Positions 10,663 through 21,900 of a stretch of 64,000 nt of DNA are shown one piece after another; position 1 is the first letter of the stretch, and each line of letters starts with the position of its first letter. Under the pieces are notes generated by a model that ran no database searches, was not told the DNA's origin, and saw only the letters and a list, made by a program, of their open reading frames with translations. Origin of the DNA: Gari tellinella (taxonomy: Eukaryota; Mollusca; Bivalvia; Cardiida; Psammobiidae). The position numbers and the translations under genes were made by a program. The stretch spans positions 4,960,001 to 5,024,000 of the forward strand of contig OV277858.1 in the NCBI GenBank assembly GCA_922989275.2, read 5' to 3'.

Positions 10663-12155
10663 TATAGATTATACAAGTAACACACTGTCCCAAAATGAAT
10701 GATTAAGTACTCTACACTGGAATACATTTATATGATTAGAACCGTAACAACAAATTGAAACCTCATCCCTAATGATCTACAAGATACAACACCAACAGTC
10801 TATGCCTATCAATCACCAACACCTTACTAGAACCTGAAATATTAACTTTTTTTATCACATAAACTCAAACTCAAAATACAACATGAACTAATTTCCCCCA
10901 AGAACTGTAAGATATTGGAGTAGCCTCACAGATAAAACAAATGAAACCTGGTTCCGAGGTTATATAAAAGTATGGAGTCGAGTCTGAAGTGGTTCTCAAG
11001 TATTGATCATCGTCACATTTGATCCTACGCTCAAATCTGACCAAAAGACTCAAGTCAAATGCTTTATTACCATGGACCAAGATGTTCTTAAACACCAGCT
11101 GAGACCCGGATTGAACCCAGGTCGCCAGGTTCACATGCACGCTACCACGTCGCTATAAAAGCGTGCTTGCACAGCAAGGCCATTACAAGTGATAAACCTA
11201 CACGTACACTGTGACATTTATAACTCCCCTGACAATTCCTGAATTTCTATGAATCCGGGTCAAATCCGGCCAAAACTAAATCGGGTCAGGTCAAATGGGC
11301 CAAATAATATGCCTCTTGGTCAAATCACCCAATTAATGCTAGGTCAAATGGGCCCTATATTGTAGATATAGCGGACATGTCCTTATTAATTGAATTTTAT
11401 TTATTAGTTCAGTTTTTTAAGTTTGGAGAGAGAAACTATTGATAAGAGTTTCAAATTAGATATGGAATGCAGTATTCAGAGATAGTATTGGAAATTATCG
11501 TCACCTAGCCAAAAAATTACAAACACAGTTTGGATCCTGAGTAGACGCTGTGTTTTGTTTTAAATGTTGTCAGCTGCTTTTAATACTGCAGATCAAAAAT
11601 ATTTATATAGGCACTAATATCAAATAATACATACCGGTACCCTACATACAATGGGGGTCCAGGTCCGTCAATCAATTACACACTGTGACACTAAGGTAAT
11701 AAGCCCCATCCCAGTGGAACTCAATTGAATATCTTAGGCAAATTTATAGATGCAATACAGTATTTTCGTTTTATCCAACAGTTATCTATGATCTCTTAAT
11801 TTGGTATATACATGTAACACTTTACTAATCAAGACAATGATCTCGAGCCTCCCAAATTCCCAATCAGTCTTTGTTCACGGCGTCTTATCACTAAGTTATC
11901 AGCATCAAAACACTTCGAAAATAACAATTGAACTCAGGGCAACAAAAAGGTACAAAAACACCCCGTTGAGGGCCCCGCGGTTGCCGATTGGTATGTATAA
12001 ACTATCAAACACATCAAAACCCATGTTGATTTCACTTTTGCGAAGCACAAACTATGGATATTGTTTGCTTGCAACAAACAGCACATGAAACGTGTATCTT
12101 ATGTATCGAAAAACAGTCATATTCAAATTCAAATAAAAGTTTCGTTTTCCCTTAC
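10663..12155. other. non-coding stretch with a tRNA-like SINE head
   Basis: At 11,098-11,160 the minus strand shows GGGTTCAATCC (box B) and TAGCGACGTGGTAGCG (box A), a tRNA-derived head. GGTCAAATGGGCC repeats occur at 11,290-11,360. No gene was supported. Confidence 0.5.
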
Positions 12156-12361
12156 CAAAACGCAAACAAGACATCGGCCACAGCATCTTGTGTCTCCAGA
12201 TTTACTTCTGCCTGCATCACCTTCCACCTCTGCCAGACATCTTCTGTTAGTCGTATCGTATGAAATTTCTGCATACGAAGAAGTTATTGTTGTCTTTTTC
12301 TTTCTTTAGCAGCCAATCTCGCTGCAGCGCTGAGTACAGGTCTACCACGAGGAGGGGCCAT
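12156..12361 (-). CDS. candidate first coding exon with an in-frame stop
   Basis: The minus strand has ATG in good context (AAATATGGC), then MAPPRGRPVLSAAAR followed by a basic run (KERKRQQ), a TAA at 12,286-12,284, then in the same frame a coherent segment with VWQRWKVMQAEVNLETQ up to FAF and a GTAAGG donor. The basic run followed by a W-x2-WK pattern resembles the N-terminal part of large invertebrate families of DNA-binding-like proteins, but this is a weak impression. The stop makes it a pseudo-exon, or the true start is the methionine four codons beyond the stop. Upstream sequence is GC-richer than the surroundings. Confidence 0.4.
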
Positions 12362-12758
12362 ATTTGTTGATATGGTCACTGATTCTCATTGGTTAACCAG
12401 TAACCACTTTGTTTTACAAGAGTTGTCGTTCTTCCCATTCACAAGGTTAAACTCTTTTCTTTGTGTTAGCACAAAGAAATTAAAAAAAAATATTAAAACG
12501 CGAATTTCTTAGATAAAGCCGCTTTCCGTGGAAGAACCACGTACTATGTAGTTCAAATGGGATCCCAAACAACCGTCATAGGCAGGTTTCCCAAAAGCAC
12601 AATGCGGCTTTAAGTAGACCGTTGTATATATATATATATATATAATAAATAATGTCGGCGTGATGCCGGAAACTACCGGGAAAAGCTGTATATATGCTTT
12701 AAAAAAATAGATGATGTATTATAGGCTTTTAAAACACAATTTTATTTCTTCAAACAAT

Positions 12759-12791
12759 GCGCGACGCGTTTCACTATAATTCATCAGGCGC
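12759..12791 (-). ncRNA. hammerhead ribozyme motif (CUGAUGA type)
   Basis: Minus strand: GCGC, core CUGAUGA, weak 2-bp stem II, GAAAC, a 2-nt loop, GUC, GCGC. Stem I is GCGC with GCGC; stem III is only two pairs. Minimal hammerheads of this form are known from Penelope-like elements. Confidence 0.65.
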
Positions 12792-12810
12792 TATACTATT
12801 GTATAGTATA

Positions 12811-12843
12811 GCGCCTGATGAATTATAGTGAAACGCGTCGCGC
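12811..12843 (+). ncRNA. hammerhead ribozyme motif (CUGAUGA type)
   Basis: Mirror copy of the motif at 12,759-12,791. The predicted cleavage follows GUC at 12,837-12,839. The core CUGAUGA..GAAA is intact. Confidence 0.65.
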
Positions 12844-13043
12844 ATTGTTTGAAGAAATAAAATTGTGTTTTAAAAGCCTATAATACATCATCTATTTTTT
12901 TAATCATATATATATATATAAACGGAAATGCAAAGGCCCGACAAAAGTCGGTCCGGTACAAGTTAAGATATATATCGAATTAAAAAATAAGAAAGATTAT
13001 GCCTTTGTTTAAAAAATATTTAATAAAAACATTACACTCCTCT

Positions 13044-13078
13044 ACTAAACTAGTTTCGCCTTTCGGCTCCTCAGTAGT
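13044..13078 (-). ncRNA. hammerhead ribozyme motif (CUGAGGA type)
   Basis: Minus strand: ACUA, CUGAGGA, a stem II GCC/GGC closed by a GAAA loop, GAAAC, UA, GUU, UAGU. Core position 7, the only tolerant one, is G. Stem I is ACUA with UAGU. Confidence 0.7.
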
Positions 13079-13084
13079 CAGTTG

Positions 13085-13119
13085 ACTACTGAGGAGCCGA
13101 AAGGCGAAACTAGTTTAGT
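13085..13119 (+). ncRNA. hammerhead ribozyme motif (CUGAGGA type)
   Basis: Mirror copy of 13,044-13,078 on the plus strand with identical sequence; predicted cleavage follows GUU. Confidence 0.7.
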
Positions 13120-13184
13120 AGAGGAGTGTAATGTTTTTATTAAATATTTTTTAAACAAAGGCATAATCTTTCTTATTTTTTAAT

Positions 13185-13227
<43 letters not shown>

Positions 13228-13250
13228 ATATCTATATATATATATATAAG

Positions 13251-13827
13251 TGTAACCCAGGTTGGGTTTAACTGTACTCTATTATGTTCATTTGCTGGTA
13301 CAGACTATAGGTAGTGTTTACATCATGCTATAGTCTGTATCACTACTCAATATTCCTGCATGTATTTGTAACTTGTCACTTGTCCATTGTCCATGAGAGC
13401 TAGTGAGTGAGCTTGGTGAGTGAAATAATGCACGAGTGAGTTGTTCTCTGGTTGTCACGTGACACCAGAGCTAACCTGCAAGACCTCTGCACCTTACTCT
13501 ATCATTCTGGCTCTATCTCTCCTTGCAAAAGGAAGTCAACTCATATAATTAAGTGCTCTATATGTGAGACTTTCATTATAATTCTCTTCATATCCGACCA
13601 GCTGGTAAGTTACCTAATTGAATTGGCATTTAATTTATATACATGTATTTCGGGAAAATTACGGCTTTAGTATTTAGCGTCAATTGAGATTTGTATTATT
13701 TAGAATGTTTTACCATTGTATTCATTATCTGTATATATTTTGTTACAGACCTTTCTTCTATATAATAAAGAATACACGAACTCGAACCAGGGTTGGATTT
13801 ACTCCTTTACCGGCCACCCGGGTTACA
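13251..13827 (+). mobile_element. solo LTR (577 bp)
   Basis: It runs from TGTAACCCAGG to CCCGGGTTACA, giving TG..CA ends with inverted tips, flanked by a TAAG pair (13,247-13,250 and 13,828-13,831) that may be a 4-bp target duplication. Near the right, TATAATAAAGAATACACG gives a polyadenylation signal in the place expected for R/U5. No gag-pol body is present, so recombination has probably left a single LTR. Confidence 0.65.
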
Positions 13828-16170
13828 TAAGTATAATACTACTCTTAGGGAGACCAGTCTTTTTTTACAGCATTATGTAGACCACTGTATATATTTTTAT
13901 TTGGAAGGTAAATATGCATTAATTGTTGCTTATGTGCGTGCTTTGGGCAATTGAGGTCAAAAGTCAAGGCCACAGTCGCCTAAAAAGTACGACATAAGGA
14001 TTATAAAGCATTATGTAGACCACTGTATATATTTTTAATTGGAAGATGCATTAATTTTATACTAAAGGGGTGTTGCGTATGTGCTTTGGGCAATTGAGGT
14101 CAAAGGTCAAGGCCACAGTCGCCTAAAAGTATGACATAAGGATTAAGTGGCAATTGTATATATATGTAAGTATAATACCACTCTTAGGGCGACCAGTCCT
14201 TTTTATAAAGCATTATGTAAACCACTGTATATATTTTTATTTGGAAGATGCATTACTTTTATACTAAATGGGGTAATGCTTATGTGATTTGGGCAATTGA
14301 GGTCAGAGGTCAAGGCAACAGTCACCTAAAAGTACGACATAAGGATTAAGTAGACCATTGTGTATATATATAAGTATAATACCACTCTTAGGGAGACCAA
14401 TCCTTTTTTTAAAGCATTATGTAGACCACTGTTTAGATTTTATTTGGAATGTAAACCATGCATTTTGTATTAAGGGGGTGTTGCTTATGTGCTTTGGGCA
14501 CTTATGTCATAGTAACTGCTGAATCATGTCCCTTGGCACCCATGGCCAGGGCAGAGTCACCGGTGCCGTGTTGTATTTCGATTTCATTTGGGGGCTCCCT
14601 TGCTGAGTGGTTATAGACTGTGACCAAGTTCACTTGCCCTGGTCTGGTGCCAGCAATATCAGAGGCCCTATGCAACAATTGCGCCAAATGCTTCAAATTC
14701 ATAAAAAAATGCACAATCGCAGACGATTGGAATACCATCGCCGAGTTTTATTTTACTAACTATGATCTATACACAGTCACCTAAAAGTAGTATGTGATAC
14801 TCTGCCATCCAAAGACGTACTCATTCACCAAATTTGCTATTCCTAGCTGATAAGGTACAGAAGATATGTTCCGGACAAGGGTTTTTTACAATTGAGGTCA
14901 AAGGCCAAGGCAACAGTGGCCTAAAATTAATGTTTGACACTCCGCCATCCCAATATGTAAACACATATTAAATTTGCTATCCCTAGCTGATAAGGTACAG
15001 AAGACACTTACCAGATAAAATTTAGAAAAATAAGGCCAAAGGTCAAGGTCACAGTGAATAAAAGTTGTAAATGACCGCCATCTCAAATAGGTATCACACA
15101 TCAACATTACTATTCCTAGTGATAAGGTACAGAAGATTATGGTCCGATCAAGCATTTTCTAAAATTGAGATCAAAGGTCAAGGTCACCTGAAGGTAATAT
15201 GTGACACTCCCCCATCCAAAGATGTACTCACATACCAAATTTGCTACCGCTTGCTGATAAGGTAGAGAAGATATGCTTAGAACAAGCTTTTTTTTAAAAA
15301 TTGAGATCAAGGGTCAAGGTCACAATGACCTTAAAGAGGTTTGCGACACCCGGTATGCAACAACCCCTATCCCAAAATGTTTTCACACACCAAATTTTCT
15401 ATTCCTAGCTGATAAAGTACATAAGATATGCTTAGGACAAAATTACAGTTACAATTGAGGTCAAAGGTCAAGGCTAAGGTCATAATGACTTAAAAGTAGT
15501 ATGCGACCCTCTCCTATCCGATGATATACTCACATACCAAATTTTGTGTTACATAGTAATAGCTGATGTGGTAAAGGGAATATATATTCCGGACAAAATG
15601 AGTTATGTACATACATACATTTTACAATTGAGGTCAAAGGTCACGGTTACAGTGACCTAAAAGTAGTACAAACACTCCTCCTTCGCAAGAAGTACTCACA
15701 CTACAAATTTGGTGTCCCTAGCTAATGTGTTATACTCTGGATAAGGCATTATGTACATACACACATACAAACACACGCTCATACAAACATGTACGATAAG
15801 ATCCTTATTTACCCTCTCGACAAGTTGCAGGAGTGTAACATTATCATTTAAAATTAAAATGACCCCTTATTACCTGACAGTCGACTGTAAAGGGATAAAT
15901 ATGTCCCATTTAAGGTCTATAGCACCAAACTTGGACAAGTTTACTAGGGGCCATTACTGTAAAGCATCTTTCCATACCCCCAGTACACCTTTCAGGCAAT
16001 AAACAGAGGGCCATGGTCTTTTGTATCCACGAGGCCCCCTGCTATTTATTGTACTGATTTCATGACCCACAGACATAGGACAATGGCACTGACAGATGCA
16101 CGGCCGGACATGGTGAATCCAGTATATCCCCCACATTTTGTTTGTGTGGGTATAAATATGGAAAAGGAGA
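13828..16170 (+). repeat. tandem-core element rich in GTCAAAGGTCAAGG units
   Basis: Four units near 13.84-14.45 kb start CTCTTAGGGAGACCAGTCC and contain CAATTGAGGTCAAAGG. From 14.8 to 15.75 kb there are six further units of about 140-150 bases with AAGGTCACAGTGACC, ATGTACTCACATACCAAATT and CCTAGCTGATAAGGTA. The right end (16,080-16,150) has GGACATGGTGAATCCAGTATA and TTTGTGTGGGTATAA, as at 8.47 kb. No gene was seen. Confidence 0.65.
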
Positions 16171-16516
16171 ATACCTTTTACAGAACTGATGCAAGAAATA
16201 TGAACCATGTACAAAACACTTCCACTCATCAAGTTCTTTCCATTAATGAAATATCATTCTCAAAAGCTTCGGTATAACTGAAGTTGAAACACTGCTGCTG
16301 TATTTTTCTATAGAACAGTACTCCAATTCAATTTATATACTGAATACTTTGTGAGTGGGTGGTAATTTCCCACCCATGCAATAACTGATGGAAAACCATG
16401 CAGTTAACTAGTTAACCCCACAGTCATCGCAGACTCCCAGTTTATCATACATCTGCACACTATTTATGGTTGCAAAGCAGCAGAGAATATGTTTTGTAAG
16501 CAGTTCAGTTCAAGAT
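16171..16516. other. non-coding stretch
   Basis: No recognisable feature between the tandem element and the left arm of the inverted duplication. Confidence 0.4.
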
Positions 16517-19345
16517 CATACGCCAGGTAAATTATTTGGTGTAAGTTAAGGATCCAAATTATTTTCTCAATAAACAGCTCAATGCTAAAACATTTTTTCT
16601 TTTGCAAAACGTTTCGATCCAGATCAGAAGCTAGATAAAATACATGGCATCTGATCAGACTCCAAACTGTTTGCCACTCATATAAAATGAATGCTTCAAT
16701 ATGAAAAGTTGCCATTTTCTAATTTTTATTGCATTCAAGCTCACACCAGCTGAACAGTGAAACACCTTTAAGATGATAACTAAAACATCTTTAGTTTAGG
16801 ATTTAAACAGTAGGCTGCTAAATTCAAGATAAAGCAATATAAAAAGCTTTCATAGGATGTTTGTATTGCATTTCTCCTGCATTAAGCTATGCTGTCAAGT
16901 AGACTTATTTGATGTCTGGTTTTAATAGGTATCACTGTTAACTACAAGGAAAGGAACTGAAACAGGAAACTTGACAGTAAAATATGAGCTTTATTATTTT
17001 AACAGATAACTGCATCAAAAGCAACTCTATCTTAGAACATGGAATATCGGTAGCTCATTTTGAGTTGCCGAAAATGAAAGTGCTCGGTACCGCAACTTAA
17101 TGTAATATGGGCAAGCGGGTTCCTAGAGATACTATTGCAAAGCCCAGTTTGATTGTTCCCATTATTCTTGGGCTTTAGGCTAGGCATGGTAGCATCTGAC
17201 CTACAAGTAACCTGTGCAGGCTAGTGATTTTCAGAAACTTTCTTTCGTTTTGGAGAATTATGATCCAGTACACTAGACACAGTTTTACATATGTAGTCTG
17301 AACAGCGTTAATATTTTCGCACAGCTGTCCTATCCTTTATTTCTTGCTTGTCAATGCCCGTATTAATACAGACCCGTTGCCAATTTTCTTACCACTACGG
17401 GCTGTCTACTGTAGGACTTCAATGTAGTTCCTGGAATTGGCCATCTATAACAGTCACCAGAGTTTCCAAGGATTTCTAGATATTTCTGGAAGAAAGTTGC
17501 CAAGCATCGGGGACCTGAAAATACATTTTTGAAAAAAAATGTCAGAAATAGCAGAGGTATCGCATGGAGAAGAAAACTATGAAATCGAAACATTGAATCG
17601 TCAATTGGCCTTTTCTTGAAATGATTAATTAATAGGGTATGGCAATTTCAGTGCTGCTGTAAGAAACCAGGCCTTAAGCCATTATTTACCCAATTCACTA
17701 TTATGACGTACGCCATGTAAAACGTGATCTAAAGGGACCAATATTATTACCTGACATGACCCAGATTTTCATTTAGTCTAGATTTAAATAAGACCAGCAT
17801 TTTGAGCACATTTCGTGAAAATACAATGAGATTTGTAGCATCTAGAATGTTAACAAGAGTTTTCTATAATTTTACCTAGTGATCTAGTTTCTGACAAGAC
17901 ATGATCCACATTTAAAACTTTACCTAGATTTTATGTAGGAAAACATTCATACTAGGTTTCAGTTGGATCTAATGAGCTTTGTAGCCTCAAGAGGGTTCAC
18001 ACTGTTTTTCTTTGATTTTATCTATATTAACCTAGATTTTTACCCAACATAAACCAAAATTCAAACCTGACCTAGATATTTACAAGGCAAACATTTTCAG
18101 CAAGTTTAAAAAAAAATCCAATTAGATTTGTAGCATCAAGAGTGTTAAAATTGGACTTAGTTACCTAGTTTTTGACCTGACATAGCCCATATTCATGACC
18201 TGGATATCAAACTTTTTGGCCATGATGCATTAACACATTTATCCCTAGCGACGATTATACTCAAACTGTGTACCTGTTAGGATTACTTTAGTCCCATGCA
18301 AACAGTGTAGACCCTGATCAGAGGGCTCCTTAAGGAGCCCTCGGACCAGGGTCTACACTGGTTGTTATTTTGAAATATATGGTTAAAATCCCCACTAAAA
18401 AGACATCAATGGGCTAGACATATTTTGAAATTGGAATTGTCAATTAAAGACATCTCCTGACGACCTTTCGATCATAACGCCTTGCCAGACAATTTCCTTG
18501 CAAAAAGAATTAATCTTATGGACATGTGGGTAGCAAAGAACCATTGAAGCTTCTCATGTAAGACCTAACCTTTATATTTGATAGTTTGGTAAGAAATAAC
18601 CATTTAAAATCACTAAAGCATGAGTATTATCTGGGTATCACCAGGTAAATTGAGATTGGTATAGCATGTGATGCATGCTTTGACAGTTAAAATTCACACC
18701 TATTGAGACAATGAGGAGGTAGTCCATCAATGGACTAAGGAAGTCTTAAAAAGTTCCATGAGTGAATGAGTTAAAATGCATGATTTGACCTAGTGACCTA
18801 GTTTTTGACCTAACATGGCTCATATTCACACTTGACTTAGATATTAATTTGGCAAAGATTTTGACCAAATATTAGGATGATATAATAAGATTTGTAGCCT
18901 CTATTGTGTATGATTTGACCTAGTGACCTAGTTTTTGACTCAACATGATCACATTCAAATTTGCAAAGATGACATGAAGACAAACATTTTCAATAAGTTT
19001 TTTTATGAAGATTGGGTGAATATGTAGCCGCTAGAGTGTTAACGAACCAATAAACAGACAGTCAGACAGACAATGGATACCCATTGATCCTGATACCAAT
19101 AGCTCACCATGACACTCTGTATAAATAGATAGAGAGAGAAAAGAGAGAGAGAGAAGGGTACCCTTAAGATGTATTCTCACACATTAACTTTGACATTCCT
19201 ATCATATATAATGTAGGGGATATGCTCCAGACACATACTGACAAACTGACTGTTTGATTAGTATTTGACATTACAACTTGCTTTGGTGGCATAAAATATG
19301 TAGCAAGCAAAATCGTAATTTCAGCTTGGGTAGAGGAGTAAATAG
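16517..19345 (+). repeat. left arm of a large inverted duplication
   Basis: This arm is the reverse complement of segments of 31,895-37,436. Matching anchors include CATACGCCAGGTAAATTATT (16,517) with its complement ending at 37,436, ATTTTAACAGATAACTGCAT (about 16,995), TTCCAAGGATTTCTAGATAT (about 17,463) and TTACAACTTGCTTTGGTGGC (about 19,271). It contains dispersed TGACCTAGTTTTTGACC units (17.7-19.0 kb), usual in molluscs. No coding sequence was recognised. The arm lacks the two large insertions present in the right arm. Confidence 0.8.
18230..18774. mobile_element. hairpin MITE inside the left arm
   Basis: Ends TTAACACATTTATCCCTA and GTGAATGAGTTAA are degenerate copies of the TTAACCC family ends. 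The hairpin at about 18,299-18,364 (AACAGTGTAGACCCTGATC paired with its complement) is well kept. The counterpart in the right arm is 32,468-32,705, so the insertion came before the duplication. Confidence 0.6.
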
Positions 19346-20105
19346 TACCTCAAAAACTTAAAAGATGTTCTTGTCTAAATCCACAGTACCCTGAGCTTAG
19401 ATATTTGGCACAAAGCATTATCTACAGGTCCTCTATCTAGTTTGTTCAAATTATGTGCCTGGGATAAAAAATGAGCCCGCCCCGGGGTCACATATTTACA
19501 TAAATTTATATAGTGAAATCTTTAAACGTCTTCTCTGACACTAATGTGGCCAGAACTTTGATATTTGGCATAGTGACAGTTCTAGAGGTACTTGACCAAT
19601 GTTGTTCAAATAATTCTAGTCCATTGAACAACCAGGTCACATGAGCTAAAAATAGATCGTTTTAAAAAAAACTTAAACAATATTCTTGTCTGAAATCACA
19701 GTATCCATTATGTCCCTGAGGGGTAAAAAATGACCTCGCCCCGAGGGTAAAATATTTCATAGAGTTATATAGTGAAATCTTTTAACGTTTTCTTCTCTGA
19801 AACTAATGTGGCCCGAATTATGATATTGGGCATAGTGGCACTTCTAGATGTCCTTTAGGTATTTTTGTTCAAATATTTTCAGTCTGTTGCATATGTAGGT
19901 CACGGGAGCTAAAAATAGATTGTTTCAATGAAAGGTTAAAAAGATCATCTTGATTAAAACCCTAATACCCTGATCTTAGATATGTGGCACATAGCATCAA
20001 ATTTAATAATGCCCCTCGTGAAAAAAATGACCCGGTCCTGGACATAAATCATTATCTCCATTTTGTCAGCTATTATCTGGTGAGCGAAATATGCCCCATG
20101 GGACT
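19346..20105 (+). mobile_element. AGCTCACC-type element, 5'-incomplete
   Basis: The right end GGTGAGCGAAATATGCC then GGGACTCTTG abuts a T run, as in the two other copies. Units near 19.37, 19.68 and 19.94 kb share TTCTTGTCT-AAATCC and CTTAGATATTTGGCAC. The AGCTCACC left end is missing. The element begins just where the inverted duplication stops. Confidence 0.55.
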
Positions 20106-21739
20106 CTTGTTTTTTTCATGATAATTACACTTGTTCAGATATTTATCACATTTGTCTCACATATTCCCAATTTCAAAATATCGTAGATCTTACCTACCCA
20201 CTACAGGCACTACTCTATACAAGAACAGCTGATTTTAGGATTAGGTGTTTTAGCCCGAATGTGAAGTACAGTGAAGCTAACGTACATGTAATTAACAGTG
20301 AGCATGTAGGAATTGAATCAGTCTCTATAACTATCTTAAAAACAGAATCCACATGATTTGATATTACGCTGCTTTTTGCAGTATATAATAACACAATCAG
20401 GATTTTTGCACCTGTGTTTGCAGTTTTTATTTGTCTCTTTTTTACGGTAATTATCTCCCTATTTCAGTTAATCTCATTGACAATTGTTCTGATGGTAGCC
20501 GTCAAACCAGAAAGAGACAGGGGCTTGAATAAGGTATGAATTAGTAAAAACTCATTTGGTATATGGAGTTAAGAAGCTCACTTGGAGAAAAATTTAACCC
20601 TTCGGGTCGGTAATAATAACTAGGCCAGAAGAGTTCTTTACATCTTTATTTATCTATATACATACGAAAGTCACGTCACCACTGGATGGCGAAGCCAACG
20701 AGAACAACACTCTCGTAAATGCAGTAACGTTCTGAAATATGAAATAAACAAATATTTAAACAGTTGCCCTGACAACAACGGTTCCCTATATAAACATGAT
20801 TTCAAGACATACAATTATACTTATGTTTACCTGTCTTATTAGTGGCTCCATTTAAATATCATGGGTACATGTAGATATCTTAGTTATATTAAAACAATGC
20901 TTAAAGCATTAAAAAAGCTTAAATAAAAAAATGGTACAGTGGCACAATACATTTACAACTCACCAAGACATCTGGTGTCATGAACACTTGCTCTAATCCA
21001 AACTCTCTCTCTCTGGTGCAGGTGATTTCTGTAATAATGAACTTTATTAACATGCTGTTCGTAAAGTGAATAAACGAGTTACCATCTATGACAGTCGAAA
21101 GTAATTTTGAACAAAGAATAGAAATGGCGCGAATAAACCGAAAGTACGTCTCTTCTAATTTCAGCCTAAATGTCGATAAAAACCAATACACCCGAGGAAA
21201 TAACTAGCCAATGATAACATCTAACATCTTACCTACCTATATCTGTGATTTGATCCTAATACTAAATGAATTAAATAAAGTAAATATAATAAATGATCCT
21301 TTCTGGTCAGTGACAACTTTTGGAATGATCAAATTAGAATGACAACCGGAAATATCTATCTAAAACCCGAGCCGAATATTATAACTAGAAAAAGACCGCA
21401 AATTGCACCGATTCACAAAAATAAGATACAGCTTTCATTACACGTTTGTTTAACTTTTAATAATTAGGCTTCGAAAAAATTCAAAGTGTCTTTGTAACCG
21501 AGACATCAAAGTCAAAAGCTTTTGATCACATAGCCCTTTTATCGCCATATGAATCTCATTCCATGCACTTTTATATTTCAAAGGGGGTAATCTTTGAGCT
21601 GATCGTGTAGTTCTACTGTACTAATATGAATAATGAAATGCCATCAACCTTAAACTAGCTGGACAGAGACAAAACCCAGCTATGCCTGTTTAACCCTTTA
21701 CCAAATAACCTGTTTATAACATTAAAGTCATATGATAAA
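20106..21739. other. non-coding stretch
   Basis: No gene, RNA or repeat that I can name. Short open frames here lack start context or splice sites. Confidence 0.4.
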
Positions 21740-21799
21740 TTAAAGCAGACTGAAAGTAAAGCAGAATGCACATTCTGCTTTACTTTCAGTCTGCTTTAA
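21740..21799. repeat. 29-bp perfect hairpin of a TTTAACCC-type MITE
   Basis: Arms 21,740-21,768 and 21,771-21,799 are exact complements with a CA loop. The same motif, partly decayed, is in the MITE at 42,953-43,197. TTTAACCCTTTACC at 21,690 is the probable left end. Confidence 0.8.
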
Positions 21800-21900
21800 A
21801 CTGCCATGTACTAGGCTATATATAAATATTTGTTATGGCAATTGTTCATGAGGGTATAAACTGGAACTATTTTCTTCAGCGGAGGAATAAATCAAATCCG

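Larger units (their letters stand above)
12624..13249. mobile_element. miniature Penelope-derived double-palindrome cassette
   Basis: Between (TA)n runs lie two perfect palindromes. The first (arms 12,700-12,798 and 12,804-12,902) is an inverted duplicate of the 3' end of the Penelope element at 46.2-48.8 kb. The second (arms 12,968-13,080 and 13,083-13,195) is an inverted duplicate of the 3' end of the other Penelope family at 45.4-45.55 kb. A short non-palindromic stretch at 12,921-12,967 also matches 45,391-45,437. There is no coding sequence. Each arm carries a hammerhead motif, so the cassette has four. Confidence 0.8.
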
